Assembly: GCA_029582155.1 (NCBI GenBank)
Contig: CM055896.1
Span: 8,760,482 to 8,824,481, forward strand
Direction: 5' to 3'
DNA: 64,000 nt
DNA from: Panopea generosa
Taxonomy: Eukaryota; Mollusca; Bivalvia; Adapedonta; Hiatellidae
The notes under the pieces are model-generated. The model saw only the letters and a program-made list of their open reading frames with translations, did no database searches and was not told where the DNA came from. Below are positions 43,541-53,639 of the stretch, one piece after another. The stretch's first letter is position 1. Every line of letters starts with the position of its first letter. The position numbers were made by a program, and so were the translations under genes.

Positions 43541-44076
43541 AAGGGAGTGTATCAGGAAACAACTCTATAAATGTCTTAAAAATAAAATAATTATCAAACT
43601 GGATAAAAAGCATGTCATTGTCATTAATAATTTTAGCCAAATAGCTCAGTATGTCAAACCCACCAAAACGTGGCAAAATCGATAAGTAAATTGGAGTGGT
43701 ACACTTGGAACGAAATCCTCCTTCTAAAAATAGACAGAAGTTAAATACTCTTTGATATATATCATTATTACTCTTTCTAAAATGAAACAATTTTAACTAC
43801 ATGTAAACCTGCATAATGGATCAAACTGAAATTCAAAATGAATTCAATACATCACAAAATATGTTGCCATTTTGAACAGAAATCTATTTTAGCCTAACCT
43901 AGGCGCATAGCCCAAGTTAGAAAAGCCCTTTTCAATAAATTATTTTGGCATGTTCAAATAGATATCTTTCTGGCAAGATGTGGTCAGTGAGTAATATATA
44001 GGCATGGTTTATCAGGAAAAAAAATTAATGTTTTAGCCAATTTTAAAATTTGAAAAATCCCGATATATTCCCTTTA
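43541..44076 (+). mobile_element. MITE5 copy, full length
   Basis: AAGGGAGTGTATCAGGAAAC on the left and TTGAAAAATCCCGATATATT, CCCTTTAA on the right form inverted ends, with TTAA at both borders. The interior contains TATGTCAAACCCACCAAAAC, CTTCTAAAAATAGACAGAAG and AACCTAGGCGCATAGCCCAA. This is the reference for the partial copies at 12.0, 19.1, 22.5 and 38.2 kb. No transposase. Confidence 0.7.
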
Positions 44077-44084
44077 ACATAGTT

Positions 44085-45215
44085 TGACAGGAAGTACTAG
44101 GAATGTACAAAAAAAAACACCCAGTCTTACCCGTCTTTTCCATTTATTGTGAGCAAACGTTATTCCATATCCAACATAATAAACCACAATCCATTCCTAT
44201 CAAAACTGAAAACTTATTAATTTTAAAATATAGAAACTTATTAATTGAAGTCACAAAATTAATCTAATTAAATATGAAGATGGTTCCGTATTGTTGTGTT
44301 TTAACTATTAATACAACACATCCAAGTCTACTGTCTATTACAGCCAACACCCTTGTCAAGTATTTCAAAGTTGGTAAATTGGTGGTAAGACTCCTTCTAT
44401 CTGTCCCTCGTACGCTAGATGTTTAATGTGCTACATCAGTTGAGGCCAATCCTTTTTATCTGTTGGTTTTCGGACTTATTCCGAAAATTAGTCCACGGGT
44501 GGTCGGGAAAAATGAACAGGGAATTCTGTAAATGTTATATGACAATACTACAAGAGCTGCTGGAGAACAGCGTTAACTCGACTGGACTATTCTAGGCTTG
44601 TCACAGAACCGTGTTAAATATATATATATATATGTAACATCAGATTAACAAATACGTGGGGTGGAGGTGAGAAGGGGAACAGTACTTAAGTCGAAATGGG
44701 AGAGAATATTTAAAGAAAACATTGGGGGGAGGCAGTAATGAAGTTGAAACATGGTAAAGTATTTCATTTCATTTAAAATCAAGGACAGGGTTCAGGGCTT
44801 GAAATTTCTTATAAAAGCTACTTGTCGTCCGTTTCCAACATTTTGTTATTGAATGCTTAATATCAAAGAAATATTCAGGTCAGTTTCTTTAATCTTCCTG
44901 ACTAAATGTTCACTCGTCATGCTGAATTTTCCAGCCCTGAGGTTGAGGATGGATGGTAATAAAGTTTAAATTGGACAGAATATTTCCTTTAATACATAAA
45001 ACTAAATTCAAAAAAAAAATTAAATGGTGGTGATAGTGGACAGGTGCCAAAGTAGGTACGGTACAGGCCATTGGGACAACTTTCAAGTTAGGAGCCCCAT
45101 ATGTTACATAATGCCCCAGAGTTTAAACATGAACATTTATACCACAGTCCAGCCACAAAACTGCTGCAAGCAATGTACACTAAAGGTCTGAACAACTTGC
45201 ATCAAAAGTTGTAAG
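44085..45215. other. Unannotated sequence
   Basis: A less AT-rich patch lies at 44390-44600 (CTGTCCCTCGTACGCTAGAT, AGTTGAGGCCAATCC, GGTTTTCGGACTTATTCCGA with a local hairpin). A short (AT)n is at 44619-44632. No gene is supported. Confidence 0.35.
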
Positions 45216-45224
45216 GCAAAGCTT

Positions 45225-45745
45225 AAGACAAAATACGACCTTTCCGTCTTGCAATATGACCTTGACTTTGAATTTAGGAGCCTGACGTTACATGCATTTT
45301 ACTGTATCAGAGTATAAGTATGCGAACATCTGACCTTATTTTCATGAATATCCATCAAGGGGTTTTAGGAGTTTCATAGGGTTTTTAGGGTTTTATACTG
45401 AGGGAGCACGAAATCATGGCTAAATCAAGACTGAAAACATTTGACCTTGAACTGTGACCTTGACCTTGAACCAATATGGTTGGAATGCAGATCTGCACAT
45501 TTTCTTGAGGAGGTGAACATCTGACTTAACTTTCATGTATATTCTTCAAGGGGTTTTAGGAGATACTGAGCATGAATAATGGTAAAATCAAGACTGAAAA
45601 CATTTGTCCTTGAACTGTGACTTTGACCTTGAACCAATATGGTTGAAATGTGGGTCTACACATCGTCTTTAGGAGGTGACCATCTCACCTAACTTTCATG
45701 AACTTCAAGGGGTTAAGGAGATACCGAGCAGACACAAGAATCATG
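45225..45745 (+). repeat. ~165-bp diverged tandem repeat with TCAAGGTCA motifs
   Basis: Three units each contain ACTGTGACCTTGACCTTGAA (first unit: ATGACCTTGACTTTGAA), GGAGGTGACCATCTCACCTA-like and TCATGAATATCCATCAAGGG, GTTTTAGGAG. The complement of TGACCTTGACCTTGAACC carries two direct AAGGTCA half-sites in the TCAAGGTCA form bound by SF-1/FTZ-F1 and ERR-type nuclear receptors. Presence of the motif does not prove binding. Confidence 0.7.
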
Positions 45746-46117
45746 GAAGGTTATGACTTTTCCTATATCCCCCTCCTACTACTACGTGGCAGCAAGGGAT
45801 AAAAAACAAAAAAACTCTTATCAACCATTATTTGTTTTACTCATGCTTACAACAATTCTGTTTATATGTAACCTACATACCCAAATAAAACTTGATTTTT
45901 CACCACCTAGCAATATCACCCAATGTTGCTGTACTCATCCTTATCAAGATCACTGGGTGGGGTGCCCCAACCTCACCAACACAGCAACACAGGTATCCAT
46001 GGTGGCTCCATCTCCTACTTATCACATACTGGTCACTCGCACATACAAATGCTGTAGCAATGAGACCAATAATCTGTCTTTATTGTTTCAGGTCCCCCTG
46101 CACAATCAATTTTTAAA

Positions 46118-46372
46118 AAAAAAATTTATAATGGGATTTAACGCCATTTTCAACACATTTCAGGTTCTATATTGCATATCCAGTTTTACTGGTGGAAGAA
46201 GACCTCAGACTGAGTCAGAATGAGTAGAACCACCATCCTTCCACAAGTAACTGGGAAACTTTCTCACATAAATATTTTGGAGAGAGCGAGACTTGAACCT
46301 ACAACCTTAGCGGTGAAAGGTAAGAGATTTTGAGACAGCGCCTCGGACCACTCAGCCAAGGAGGACCCACCG
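46118..46372 (-). mobile_element. SINE3 copy, full length
   Basis: AATGGGATTTAACGCCATTT, TGCATATCCAGTTTTACTGG, AGACCTCAGACTGAGTCAGA, AACTGGGAAACTTTCTCACA, GAGACTTGAACCTACAACCT and GAGACAGCGCCTCGGACCAC, TCAGCC. The best SINE3 copy in minus orientation. Confidence 0.9.
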
Positions 46373-46499
46373 GTTGATCAATACAATACGTTGTAAATGG
46401 CAAATTTTACAGGGTCTGTAATTATTATTAATTTTATATGTTTTTGTTTGTTAATGTTGTTTGTAAAAATTTGAAATGCAATTCGTATCAATATAGTGT

Positions 46500-46862
46500 T
46501 AATTATGTTCTTTGTTCAAGGATACTTCAGGTATTACTTCACATATAAATTTGGCTTTAAAATTTGATCAGGGGAAAAAAAATTATATTCCAGGGCAGAG
46601 CGAATTGGGCATATTTTCTCCCCTAAAAATGGCCAAACGTGGGCCCTGCAAAAGAAGAGCTGTCAGAAGACAACAAAGCTTGCCTATGGGATAAAACTCT
46701 ACACCCATGCAAAGATTGAGATTTGAGGCAAACACCAAAACTTAAACGCAACTAAATGCAAAGGTTTAACCTGGGTGTCTACAGACGACGCCGGAGCCGG
46801 GGTCATGGCAATAGCTCTCCTGGACATAAAATTTTGTCCTGGCGAGCTAAAAAAGGGGCTCA
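46500..46862 (+). repeat. Dispersed mollusc-type repeat with terminal stem-loop
   Basis: AAGAGCTGTCAGAAGACAAC and, later, GACGACGCCGGAGCCGGGGT lead to TAGCTCTCCTGGACA, a short AT loop and TGTCCTGGCGAGCTA (46812-46850), a 15-bp stem with two mismatches, then AAAAA. I associate this motif order with dispersed repeats of bivalve genomes. Short frames inside (e.g. at 46512) are not supported as genes. Confidence 0.5.
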
Positions 46863-47221
46863 ATTCTATAGCGAGTAATGAAAGGAGTTCCTTTTTAAGT
46901 TTACATATTTTTTCTAATAAAAGTCTAACAGGATATATAGCATACGTTATATATTACTCACCCTTTGTTAGTATTAAACAGCTTCTCCTTCGCCAGACCT
47001 TTTAACAAAAATGTCCCCACCTGCAGTGACCATCTTATCAAATTCTGATTAACAGTTTCAACAAGTACATTTTTTTTATTTGTAAGAATAATTATATTGC
47101 AAGACCACAGCACTGAGACTGACGTATTTCTGTTAAAGACCATACCCCCCTGTGTTCTGGGCTTGGCAATGTTGTAGTTTCCTAACCTTATCATCATGTT
47201 CTCTACAGGTAAGCTTCAAAG

Positions 47222-47506
47222 CAGTTGCTGTTGTTGCATGGTGTTTAGCATCACTTTCAACACTTTCTCATCCACATCGCGACAACATCTTCTCGAGACA
47301 GTATTCTTAGCGCTGCCACAATGGAGTATCAAACCAGAGACACATGGTATGATATCCCACCCAGTTATATTATACTGACACCGGGCTGACGTGACCTAGG
47401 CAGCTTCTTGTACCATTGTTCAAGTCTTGAGTATAACCTGGCTGGGGAATCCAAGACCTTCAGCATGAGAGGCGTTTGCTCAACCACTAGACCACTGCTG
47501 TGGTTT
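47222..47506 (-). mobile_element. SINE2 copy
   Basis: TTGCTGTTGTTGCATGGTGT (short tail), ATCGCGACAACATCTTCTCG, GCTGCCACAATGGAGTATCA, TATTATACTGACACCGGGCT and the head GGCGTTTGCTCAACCACTAG, ACCACTGCTGTGGT. A small deletion lies between GACCTAGG and CAGCTTCTTGTACC. Confidence 0.85.
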
Positions 47507-47625
47507 GCTTAATAAAAAGAGGGATCAGATGAAAATGTTCCCCATGAGACAATTTTTACAGACTGTGATCTTTAAACAGAAGCTTCTTTAAAACAGTATT
47601 TTTAGCAACAGTGGTCAGTTTTAAG

Positions 47626-47806
47626 TACAGTCAAACCTGTCTTAAGCAGCCAGTCAAGGGAAGGAGCAAAAGTGGCCTTTTTAGACAGGTTGGTGCTTAA
47701 TACAAATTAATTTGCATTGAAAACATAAAAATGGGTAATAGCAAATGTGACTGCTTAAGACAAGTGGCTGCTTAATAGAGGTGACTGCTTACACAGGTTG
47801 ACTGTA
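47626..47806 (+). mobile_element. MITE2 copy, near consensus
   Basis: TACAGTCAAACCTGTCTTAA, GCAGCCAGTCAAGGGAAGGA, and AATAGAGGTGACTGCTTACA, CAGGTTGACTGTA at the end. Only 15 bp separate it from MITE4. Confidence 0.9.
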
Positions 47807-47824
47807 TTTTTTTCAAATACTTAA

Positions 47825-48307
47825 AGCAACATTTGAACTTTTAAAACAAAAATTTAATTGAGTTATGAGCACATTTCCCATACAAACATATGATCAATTA
47901 GCTGTATATGAGCATATAAACACAATCCCGAACAAAATGATGCCCAAATTATAATGCGTGACTAACACTTTATAAAACAAGCGTGTAACTCACCCGAGTC
48001 AAAAAAAAATTGTCAAAATGACTTTCAAGGCAGGTAAAGTACACTACGCACTAAAACGTGAAGTTTTTTAATACGACTCGCATAATTCAATTTGAAGCCA
48101 AGTTGGAATCCTCGGCAATTTAAAAATAATTTATAAAGCGTTTGTCAAGCTTTATAATTTGGACATCTTTTTTTATAATTCTAAAGCGTTCTGGATAGTG
48201 TTTGTTAGCACATATACAGCTCACTGACCATATATTTATGTATGGGAAATGTGCTCACAACTCAATTGAAAAACTTTTTAAAAAAGTTTAAATGTGGATG
48301 TGTTGCT
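47825..48307 (+). mobile_element. MITE4 copy 1 (long palindrome)
   Basis: AGCAACATTTGAACTTTTAA on the left (9 bp shorter than in copy 2) and AAATGTGGATGTGTTGCT on the right, with TTAA on both sides. The arms are complementary well beyond the ends: TTATGAGCACATTTCCCATA mirrors TATGGGAAATGTGCTCACAA, and TATAAAGCG..CGCTTTATAA-like sequence lies centrally. So the element can fold into one long hairpin. Almost identical to copy 2. Confidence 0.9.
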
Positions 48308-48584
48308 TTAAAGCATAAAAAATCACAAAATCTGTAACAAAATCTTCGAACAAGTTTCATTATAGTCCAACACTGTTCATTATTATATTTTTTGAACCTG
48401 ATGAATGCTGTAAAGCTGAAATGCCTTGTTCAGAAAAAAAAACTGTTACATGGAGTTAGTCTTCATGTTTTTATTTTAATTATAGACTGTTGAATATTTT
48501 CGGAAAATAATGAAGGACAAAGACAGACAAATGGTAATGGTAAATAATTGTGCTAGCTCAGAAGAATATAGAATCCATCATAAG

Positions 48585-48970
48585 ACAGTTGGTGTTAAGT
48601 ATACTAGAATTACAGAGAGTTGGTGTTAAGTTCACTAGAATTACAGAGAGTTGGTGTTAAGTACACTAGAATTACAGAGAGTTGGTGTTAAGTTCACTAG
48701 AATTACAGAGAGTTGGTGTTAAGTTCACTAGAATTACAGAGAGTCGGTGTTAAGTACACTAGAATTACAAAGAGTCGGTGTTAAGTTCACTAGAATTACA
48801 GAGAGTCTGTGTTAAGTACACTAGAATTACAGAGACAGTTGGTGTTAAGTACACTAGAATTACAGAGAGTTGGTGTTAAGTCACTAGAATTACAACTATA
48901 AACAGTAACTGTTGGTGTGAAGTACACTAACTCGAATTACAGAAACAGTTGGTGTGAAGTACACTAGAAA
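48585..48970 (+). repeat. 31-bp minisatellite, about 12 units
   Basis: The unit contains AGTTGGTGTTAAGTACACTA and GAATTACAGAG. GTTCACT and GTACACT variants alternate in the first half. The last units are diverged. Confidence 0.95.
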
Positions 48971-49474
48971 TAAAATTAAAACATTACTTAATAGACATAC
49001 AATTAATAAATGAATGCAGTCACTATCTCGGCCAGTTGGAACACAAAATTCTACATATGTGGCCTGATCTAAAGGAAAGTGACATGAAAGTAGCATCAAT
49101 TAGTAATCTCTGGAAAATAAACAAGGAGACAGGAGATAGGAAGTATTTAATTTAACCTTTAATGGTAAGCCAAACATAGCTACCTACACTTCAGCCGATA
49201 AACAGATAGAGCCAAGATGGATTACCCAAACATTAGTGGTCACACCCACAGGGTGGAAGTAACCACAACAACACCACTTCATATCTCCATCCGCATGTAC
49301 CTTACTTATACCAGTTCTTATACTGTAACGAGCCGGCTCGCTAAACCTCACCAACTTAAAAACTCTTCTTCGTGTACAATTTGAAGTTTATCGAATAAAA
49401 AGTTATGAAATTCATTTAAGATTTCTTTGTAGTAACATCATCACAAGAAATTAAAAAGTCATGTAAATTACTTA

Positions 49475-49642
49475 GGCCATTATAAATTGATTGCTAGATT
49501 CTCATCCAATTTTTTCTTAAAAAGGGGGAGGGGGTAGGATTTTATTTTTTAATTTTTTTAATTTTTGGCTGTTCAAAAGGGTCAGGGTGGCATGAAAATA
49601 AGGGGACAGGGATGATATTCTAGCAGTTAATTTATCATGGCC
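49475..49642. mobile_element. MITE1 copy
   Basis: GGCCATTATAAATTGATTGC on the left and TAGCAGTTAATTTATCATGG, CC on the right, flanked by TTA at 49472-49474 and 49643-49645. Confidence 0.9.
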
Positions 49643-49831
49643 TTATGCATGTTACTTAAAAGGGTTAATGGTAAGGAATAAGAAATGAAAACCTGGGGAC
49701 GGAAATGAGTCACAGTCCCAGGGACAGTCAATTTAATGAACAAATGAATTGTAGCAAATTTAAAATCTCAGTTTAAAAGGCAGTCAACACATACAAGAGA
49801 ATCATATAGTCCCAGATACTCTAAACTTCTC

Positions 49832-50060
49832 TTAACCCTTTACTCCATAGATACCAATCACAGAAGGCCTTTGAAAACAGTGCAGGAAGAGTTCAGATTG
49901 CTTGTAACGAGCAATCTGAACACTTCCTGCATTGTTTTCTACTCTGTCAGTTAATATAAACATAATTCACCCAATAATTCAAAAGCCTTCTATATTAGAG
50001 GTGTCCAAAGGTGTCTATATTGAAACTGTCCAAAGGCGTTTATATGAAGCAAAGGGGTAA
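49832..50060 (+). mobile_element. MITE3 copy
   Basis: TTAACCCTTTACTCCATAGA on the left and TATATGAAGCAAAGGGGTAA on the right. The centre has AGTGCAGGAAGAGTTCAGAT, TGCTTGTAACGAGCAATCTG, AACACTTCCTGCATTG, a hairpin with few mismatches. GGTGTCCAAAGG and TGTCCAAAGGCG repeats lie near the right end. Confidence 0.9.
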
Positions 50061-50731
50061 GACTGATGTAGCTTGAAGTCTGGCTCTGGGTCCAGAGACT
50101 TAAATAGATCAATTTAAATACTTTTTTTTCAATATTTTTACCAAATCCACTTTAATCAAACATGAAAGAAGAACATTACACTAGCAGATATAAATAATTG
50201 TTTTTTGATAAATGGACAGGGAGTTAATGTTGGTGTGTTTAACATACTGAGGTATTGAAAAAAAAAAGCCAGCCAAATACCCTAACAAACTCCCAATCAA
50301 TAACAAAGACAAGAATGACGCAGCAATCGGCCTCAAATATTGATCTTAAATATAAATTCGCCTGCGTATGACTGCACTGTGAAGAGAACTAACAAAAGGC
50401 GTGGTCTCCACGTAAAATAATCAATTGCCGCTATCTAGAAGCTGGATTTAACATGTTTTACTCAGAACAATGCTGTCTAATTGCAGGAAAATTCCACAAT
50501 GGTGTTTCACGTTTAGTCTCTAACAAATGCCTCCACTCTTAAGTTCCCAATCTGAAATATTTATTCATAATTACAAAACAAAGGTTGGGATGAATATTGT
50601 CATTTTCCAAATGAAGAAAAATCATTCAGAAATAAATCAATCAGGATTGAGCATCTCTATATACGGTATTGAAAGTATGTAGGAATTACTAAATAGAGTT
50701 ACCAACAGTATTATAACCTTTAGTTTATTAA

Positions 50732-51222
50732 AGCAACACATCCACGTTTGAACTTTTAAAAAAAAAAATTAATTGAGTTATGAGCACATTTCCCATAAAA
50801 CATATGATCAATTAGCTGTATATGAGCATATAAACACAATCCCGAACAAAATGATGCCCAAATTATAATGCGTGACTAACACTTTATAAAACAAGCGTGT
50901 AACTCACCAGAGTCAAAAAAAAATTGTCAAAATGACTTTCAAGGCAGGTAAAGTACACTACGCACTAAAACGTGCAGTTTTTTTAATACGACTGGCATAG
51001 TTCAATTTGAAACCAAGTTGGAATCCTCAGCAATTTAAAAATAATTTATAAAGCGTTTGTCACGCTTTATAATTTGGACATCTTTTTTTATAATTCTAAA
51101 GCGTTCTGGATAGTGTTTGTTAGCACATATACAGCTCACTGACCATATATTTATGTATGGGAAATGTGCTCATAACTCAATTGAAAAACTTTTTAAAAAA
51201 GTTTAAACGTGGATGTGTTGCT
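50732..51222 (+). mobile_element. MITE4 copy 2 (long palindrome)
   Basis: AGCAACACATCCACGTTTGA on the left and TTTAAACGTGGATGTGTTGC, T on the right, flanked by TTAA (50728-50731 and 51223-51226). It is nearly base-for-base the same as copy 1 at 47.8 kb, with the left end complete, which indicates recent movement or exchange. Confidence 0.92.
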
Positions 51223-51375
51223 TTAAAGGACCCAATTAAAGGAGAATTTAACAAGGAAAAGCAAACTTTTGAGATGCTATTTTGGTCTTATGTTTAGTAA
51301 GGGAGCAGTAAAATTGTTGGTCCTCTGGACAGGGAAAGTCATTTTCTATGTAAACAAAATTGTAATTACAACAGT

Positions 51376-51475
51376 GGCTAGGCATGGTCAGTTATACAAC
51401 AGTGTTGGCAATTTTCTGAGTAGAACCACTGTCCTTTCTCACATAACTGGAAAATTTTCTCACATATATTTATAA
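51376..51475 (-). mobile_element. SINE3 fragment
   Basis: TTTCTGAGTAGAACCACTGT, CCTTTCTCACATAACTGGAA and AATTTTCTCACATATATTT correspond to the SINE3 body. Head missing. Confidence 0.5.
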
Positions 51476-52055
51476 TTAATAACAACTTCACGCTTCACAT
51501 TTTACTCAGCACAGTTTGAATTTTACCGGCGCACTTCACTGAAACGGTATTTTTCATATAAACTTCACAATTGGTTCCATATCATAATCTGTGAACGTTT
51601 TTACAATTCTATAAATTTTTTATTGTGATATTTTCCTACTTCCATGTTTTAATCATCGTAATCATTTGACATCTTAACATTATCATCATTGAACTTTTCA
51701 TTTTCATCCCTTGAAGAAGGAAAAATATATATTCAGAAAGCGCTCGTTTTTTTTTTTTAAATAATTTTAAAGAATACAGTATTGTTTGGGTGTATTTATT
51801 ATCTCTAATTATTATCTCTCCCATATATATATATATGCAGATAACTTTTTGTGAATAACCAAGACATAAATGCATAGACCAGACTACAGCGAGCGTGCCT
51901 AGCTACAATGCAAACTAGACACAATATCACAGCCTCTGCCAAACCAATAAATTAGGTGTCGACCATGACTTATATACTATGGATTTACTTGCAACACATC
52001 TGGACTGGGCGGACATATTACAACTATGAAGTGATAGCTTTTATATATACATATA

Positions 52056-52167
52056 TATATTTTTTTTTTTTTGAAAGAGCCAAGACTCGAACCCATAACC
52101 TAAGTGGTGAGAGGTAAGGGGTCAGCAGACGACAGTGTTTTAGACCATTCGGCCAAATAGGACCCTC
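52056..52167 (-). mobile_element. SINE3 head fragment
   Basis: AGAGCCAAGACTCGAACCCA, TAACCTAAGTGGTGAGAGGT and GTTTTAGACCATTCGGCC are the complement of the B box and tRNA-Leu-like A box. A poly-T precedes it at 52059-52071. Confidence 0.7.
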
Positions 52168-52450
52168 CATTGTGCTGAGTTATAAATAAAACCATTTAAA
52201 GAAGCAAATGCTGAAATATTTAAAAAAAAAATATCTACAGTCAAACCTGTGTAAGCGGTCATCTCTATTAAGCAGCCACTTGTCTTAATCAGCAACATTT
52301 GCTAGTATTAAACAACCTGTCTTAAAAGGCCACTTTTGCTCCTTCCCTTCAATGGCTGCTTAAGACAGGTTTGACTATATATACATTATGCTGAGTTATA
52401 AATAAAACCATTTAAAGAACACAAATGCTGAAATATTTGCAAAAAAAATT
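52168..52450 (+). repeat. 66-bp direct repeats flanking a MITE2
   Basis: CATTGTGCTGAGTTATAAAT, AAAACCATTTAAAGAAGCAA, ATGCTGAAATATTT at 52168-52233 occurs again at 52384-52450 with few changes, one on each side of MITE2 (52236-52378). The repeats are far longer than the TA target duplication of the element. Confidence 0.9.
52236..52378 (+). mobile_element. MITE2 copy, short
   Basis: TACAGTCAAACCTGTGTAAG, CGGTCATCTCTATTAAGCAG on the left and GGCTGCTTAAGACAGGTTTG, ACTATA on the right. The middle is shortened relative to other copies. Confidence 0.85.
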
Positions 52451-53130
52451 ATATAGGGATGTTGTAAAATATAATTTCTATAACTTTTATTTGTTAAAAA
52501 AATCTCATCAAGAAGTAACTAACAAATAATAGAAGATTTCATGTCATGCATACTCAATGAATGTATGTACGCTTCTCTGACAACACTAACATGTATATAG
52601 AATAAACACAAATTTGCTGGTAACATTTTTGTAACAAATTCAGTCAGGTGATTAAGATGACATACATTTGGCTTCTGGCTAGATATGACGGCTGTTAAAC
52701 AGCCCCACCCAACTGTTTATATATATATAAATCATACAAATGTCATGATGCATACATCAAAACACATAAGTATGCAGCAAATACAACACATGTATAATAT
52801 TTAAACGTATATATTGATGTTAAATGAGGTTTTTACCACCCCACCACGGTGGCTGATTTTCTGAAATTTCCTGAGTTTATGAATTAATTTTTTTTGCTGT
52901 TTTCATTTGGGGTTTATTCATCATAGTTTAAATTTTCTACTCCTTAATGGTTATCAATTTTGAACGTTAGTATATAAATCAACTTGTTCCCAGTAATATA
53001 TAACAAACAGTAAAATCACTACAGATGATGAACACCCCTCCCAGCACCCAAATGAAATAAGTGAATTATGCATGTATACATTTGATGAGGAAGAAAAATT
53101 AATTATTTACAATTGTTTTACATTTTCTAT

Positions 53131-53346
53131 TTATGATGAGGTTTAACGCCATTTTCAACACATGTGTGACATTTCAAGCTTTAGGTTTAGGGTTGGGGCT
53201 AGAGGACAATATGAGTAGATCCACTGTCCTTCAGCAAGTAACTGGCAAACTTTCTCAAATTTTTTGGATTAAGCTTGGCTCAAACCTACGACCTCAGGTG
53301 AGAGGAAAAGATCATTAGACGACAGCACCTTAGACATGTGAGACCA
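53131..53346 (-). mobile_element. SINE3 copy, diverged
   Basis: TGAGGTTTAACGCCATTTTC, AGTAGATCCACTGTCCTTCA, AGTAACTGGCAAACTTTCTC, GGCTCAAACCTACGACCTCA and a decayed head (GACAGCACCTTAGACATGTG). An insertion-like repeat GTGTGACATTTC lies inside. Confidence 0.7.
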
Positions 53347-53479
53347 CTGACATTACAATGACAGATGGGTATTATATAACAACTGCAAATTATGCATATC
53401 TGTATAAAGGGATAGGTTAGAATGCGACACTTCATGTATGAGGTGCTTAGCTAGGCGTAGCATTGAGCTTTTTTAATGT

Positions 53480-53636
53480 TTCAAGGGCCATAACTCTGAC
53501 ATTAATAATCCGATTTGGCCAGTTCAATAACTTATCCATGATATTATAGTTATATAACTGCTATGCAAGTTTGGTGAGGATCAAATGAAAAATGAGGATG
53601 CTAGAGCACACACATGGTCAAATAGTGCATTTTTTT
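53480..53636 (+). repeat. Dispersed 'GGGCCATAACTC' repeat
   Basis: TTCAAGGGCCATAACTCTGA, CATTAATAATCCGATTTGGC, CAGTTCAATAACTTATCCAT and GGATGCTAGAGCACACACAT, as at 28.2 kb. It borders the 50-bp array. Confidence 0.55.
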
Positions 53637-53639
53637 AAC

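Noticed and set aside
45753-46223. 156-codon plus-strand frame
   Set aside because: Its end lies in SINE3 and the composition is not coding-like. No splice or family support.
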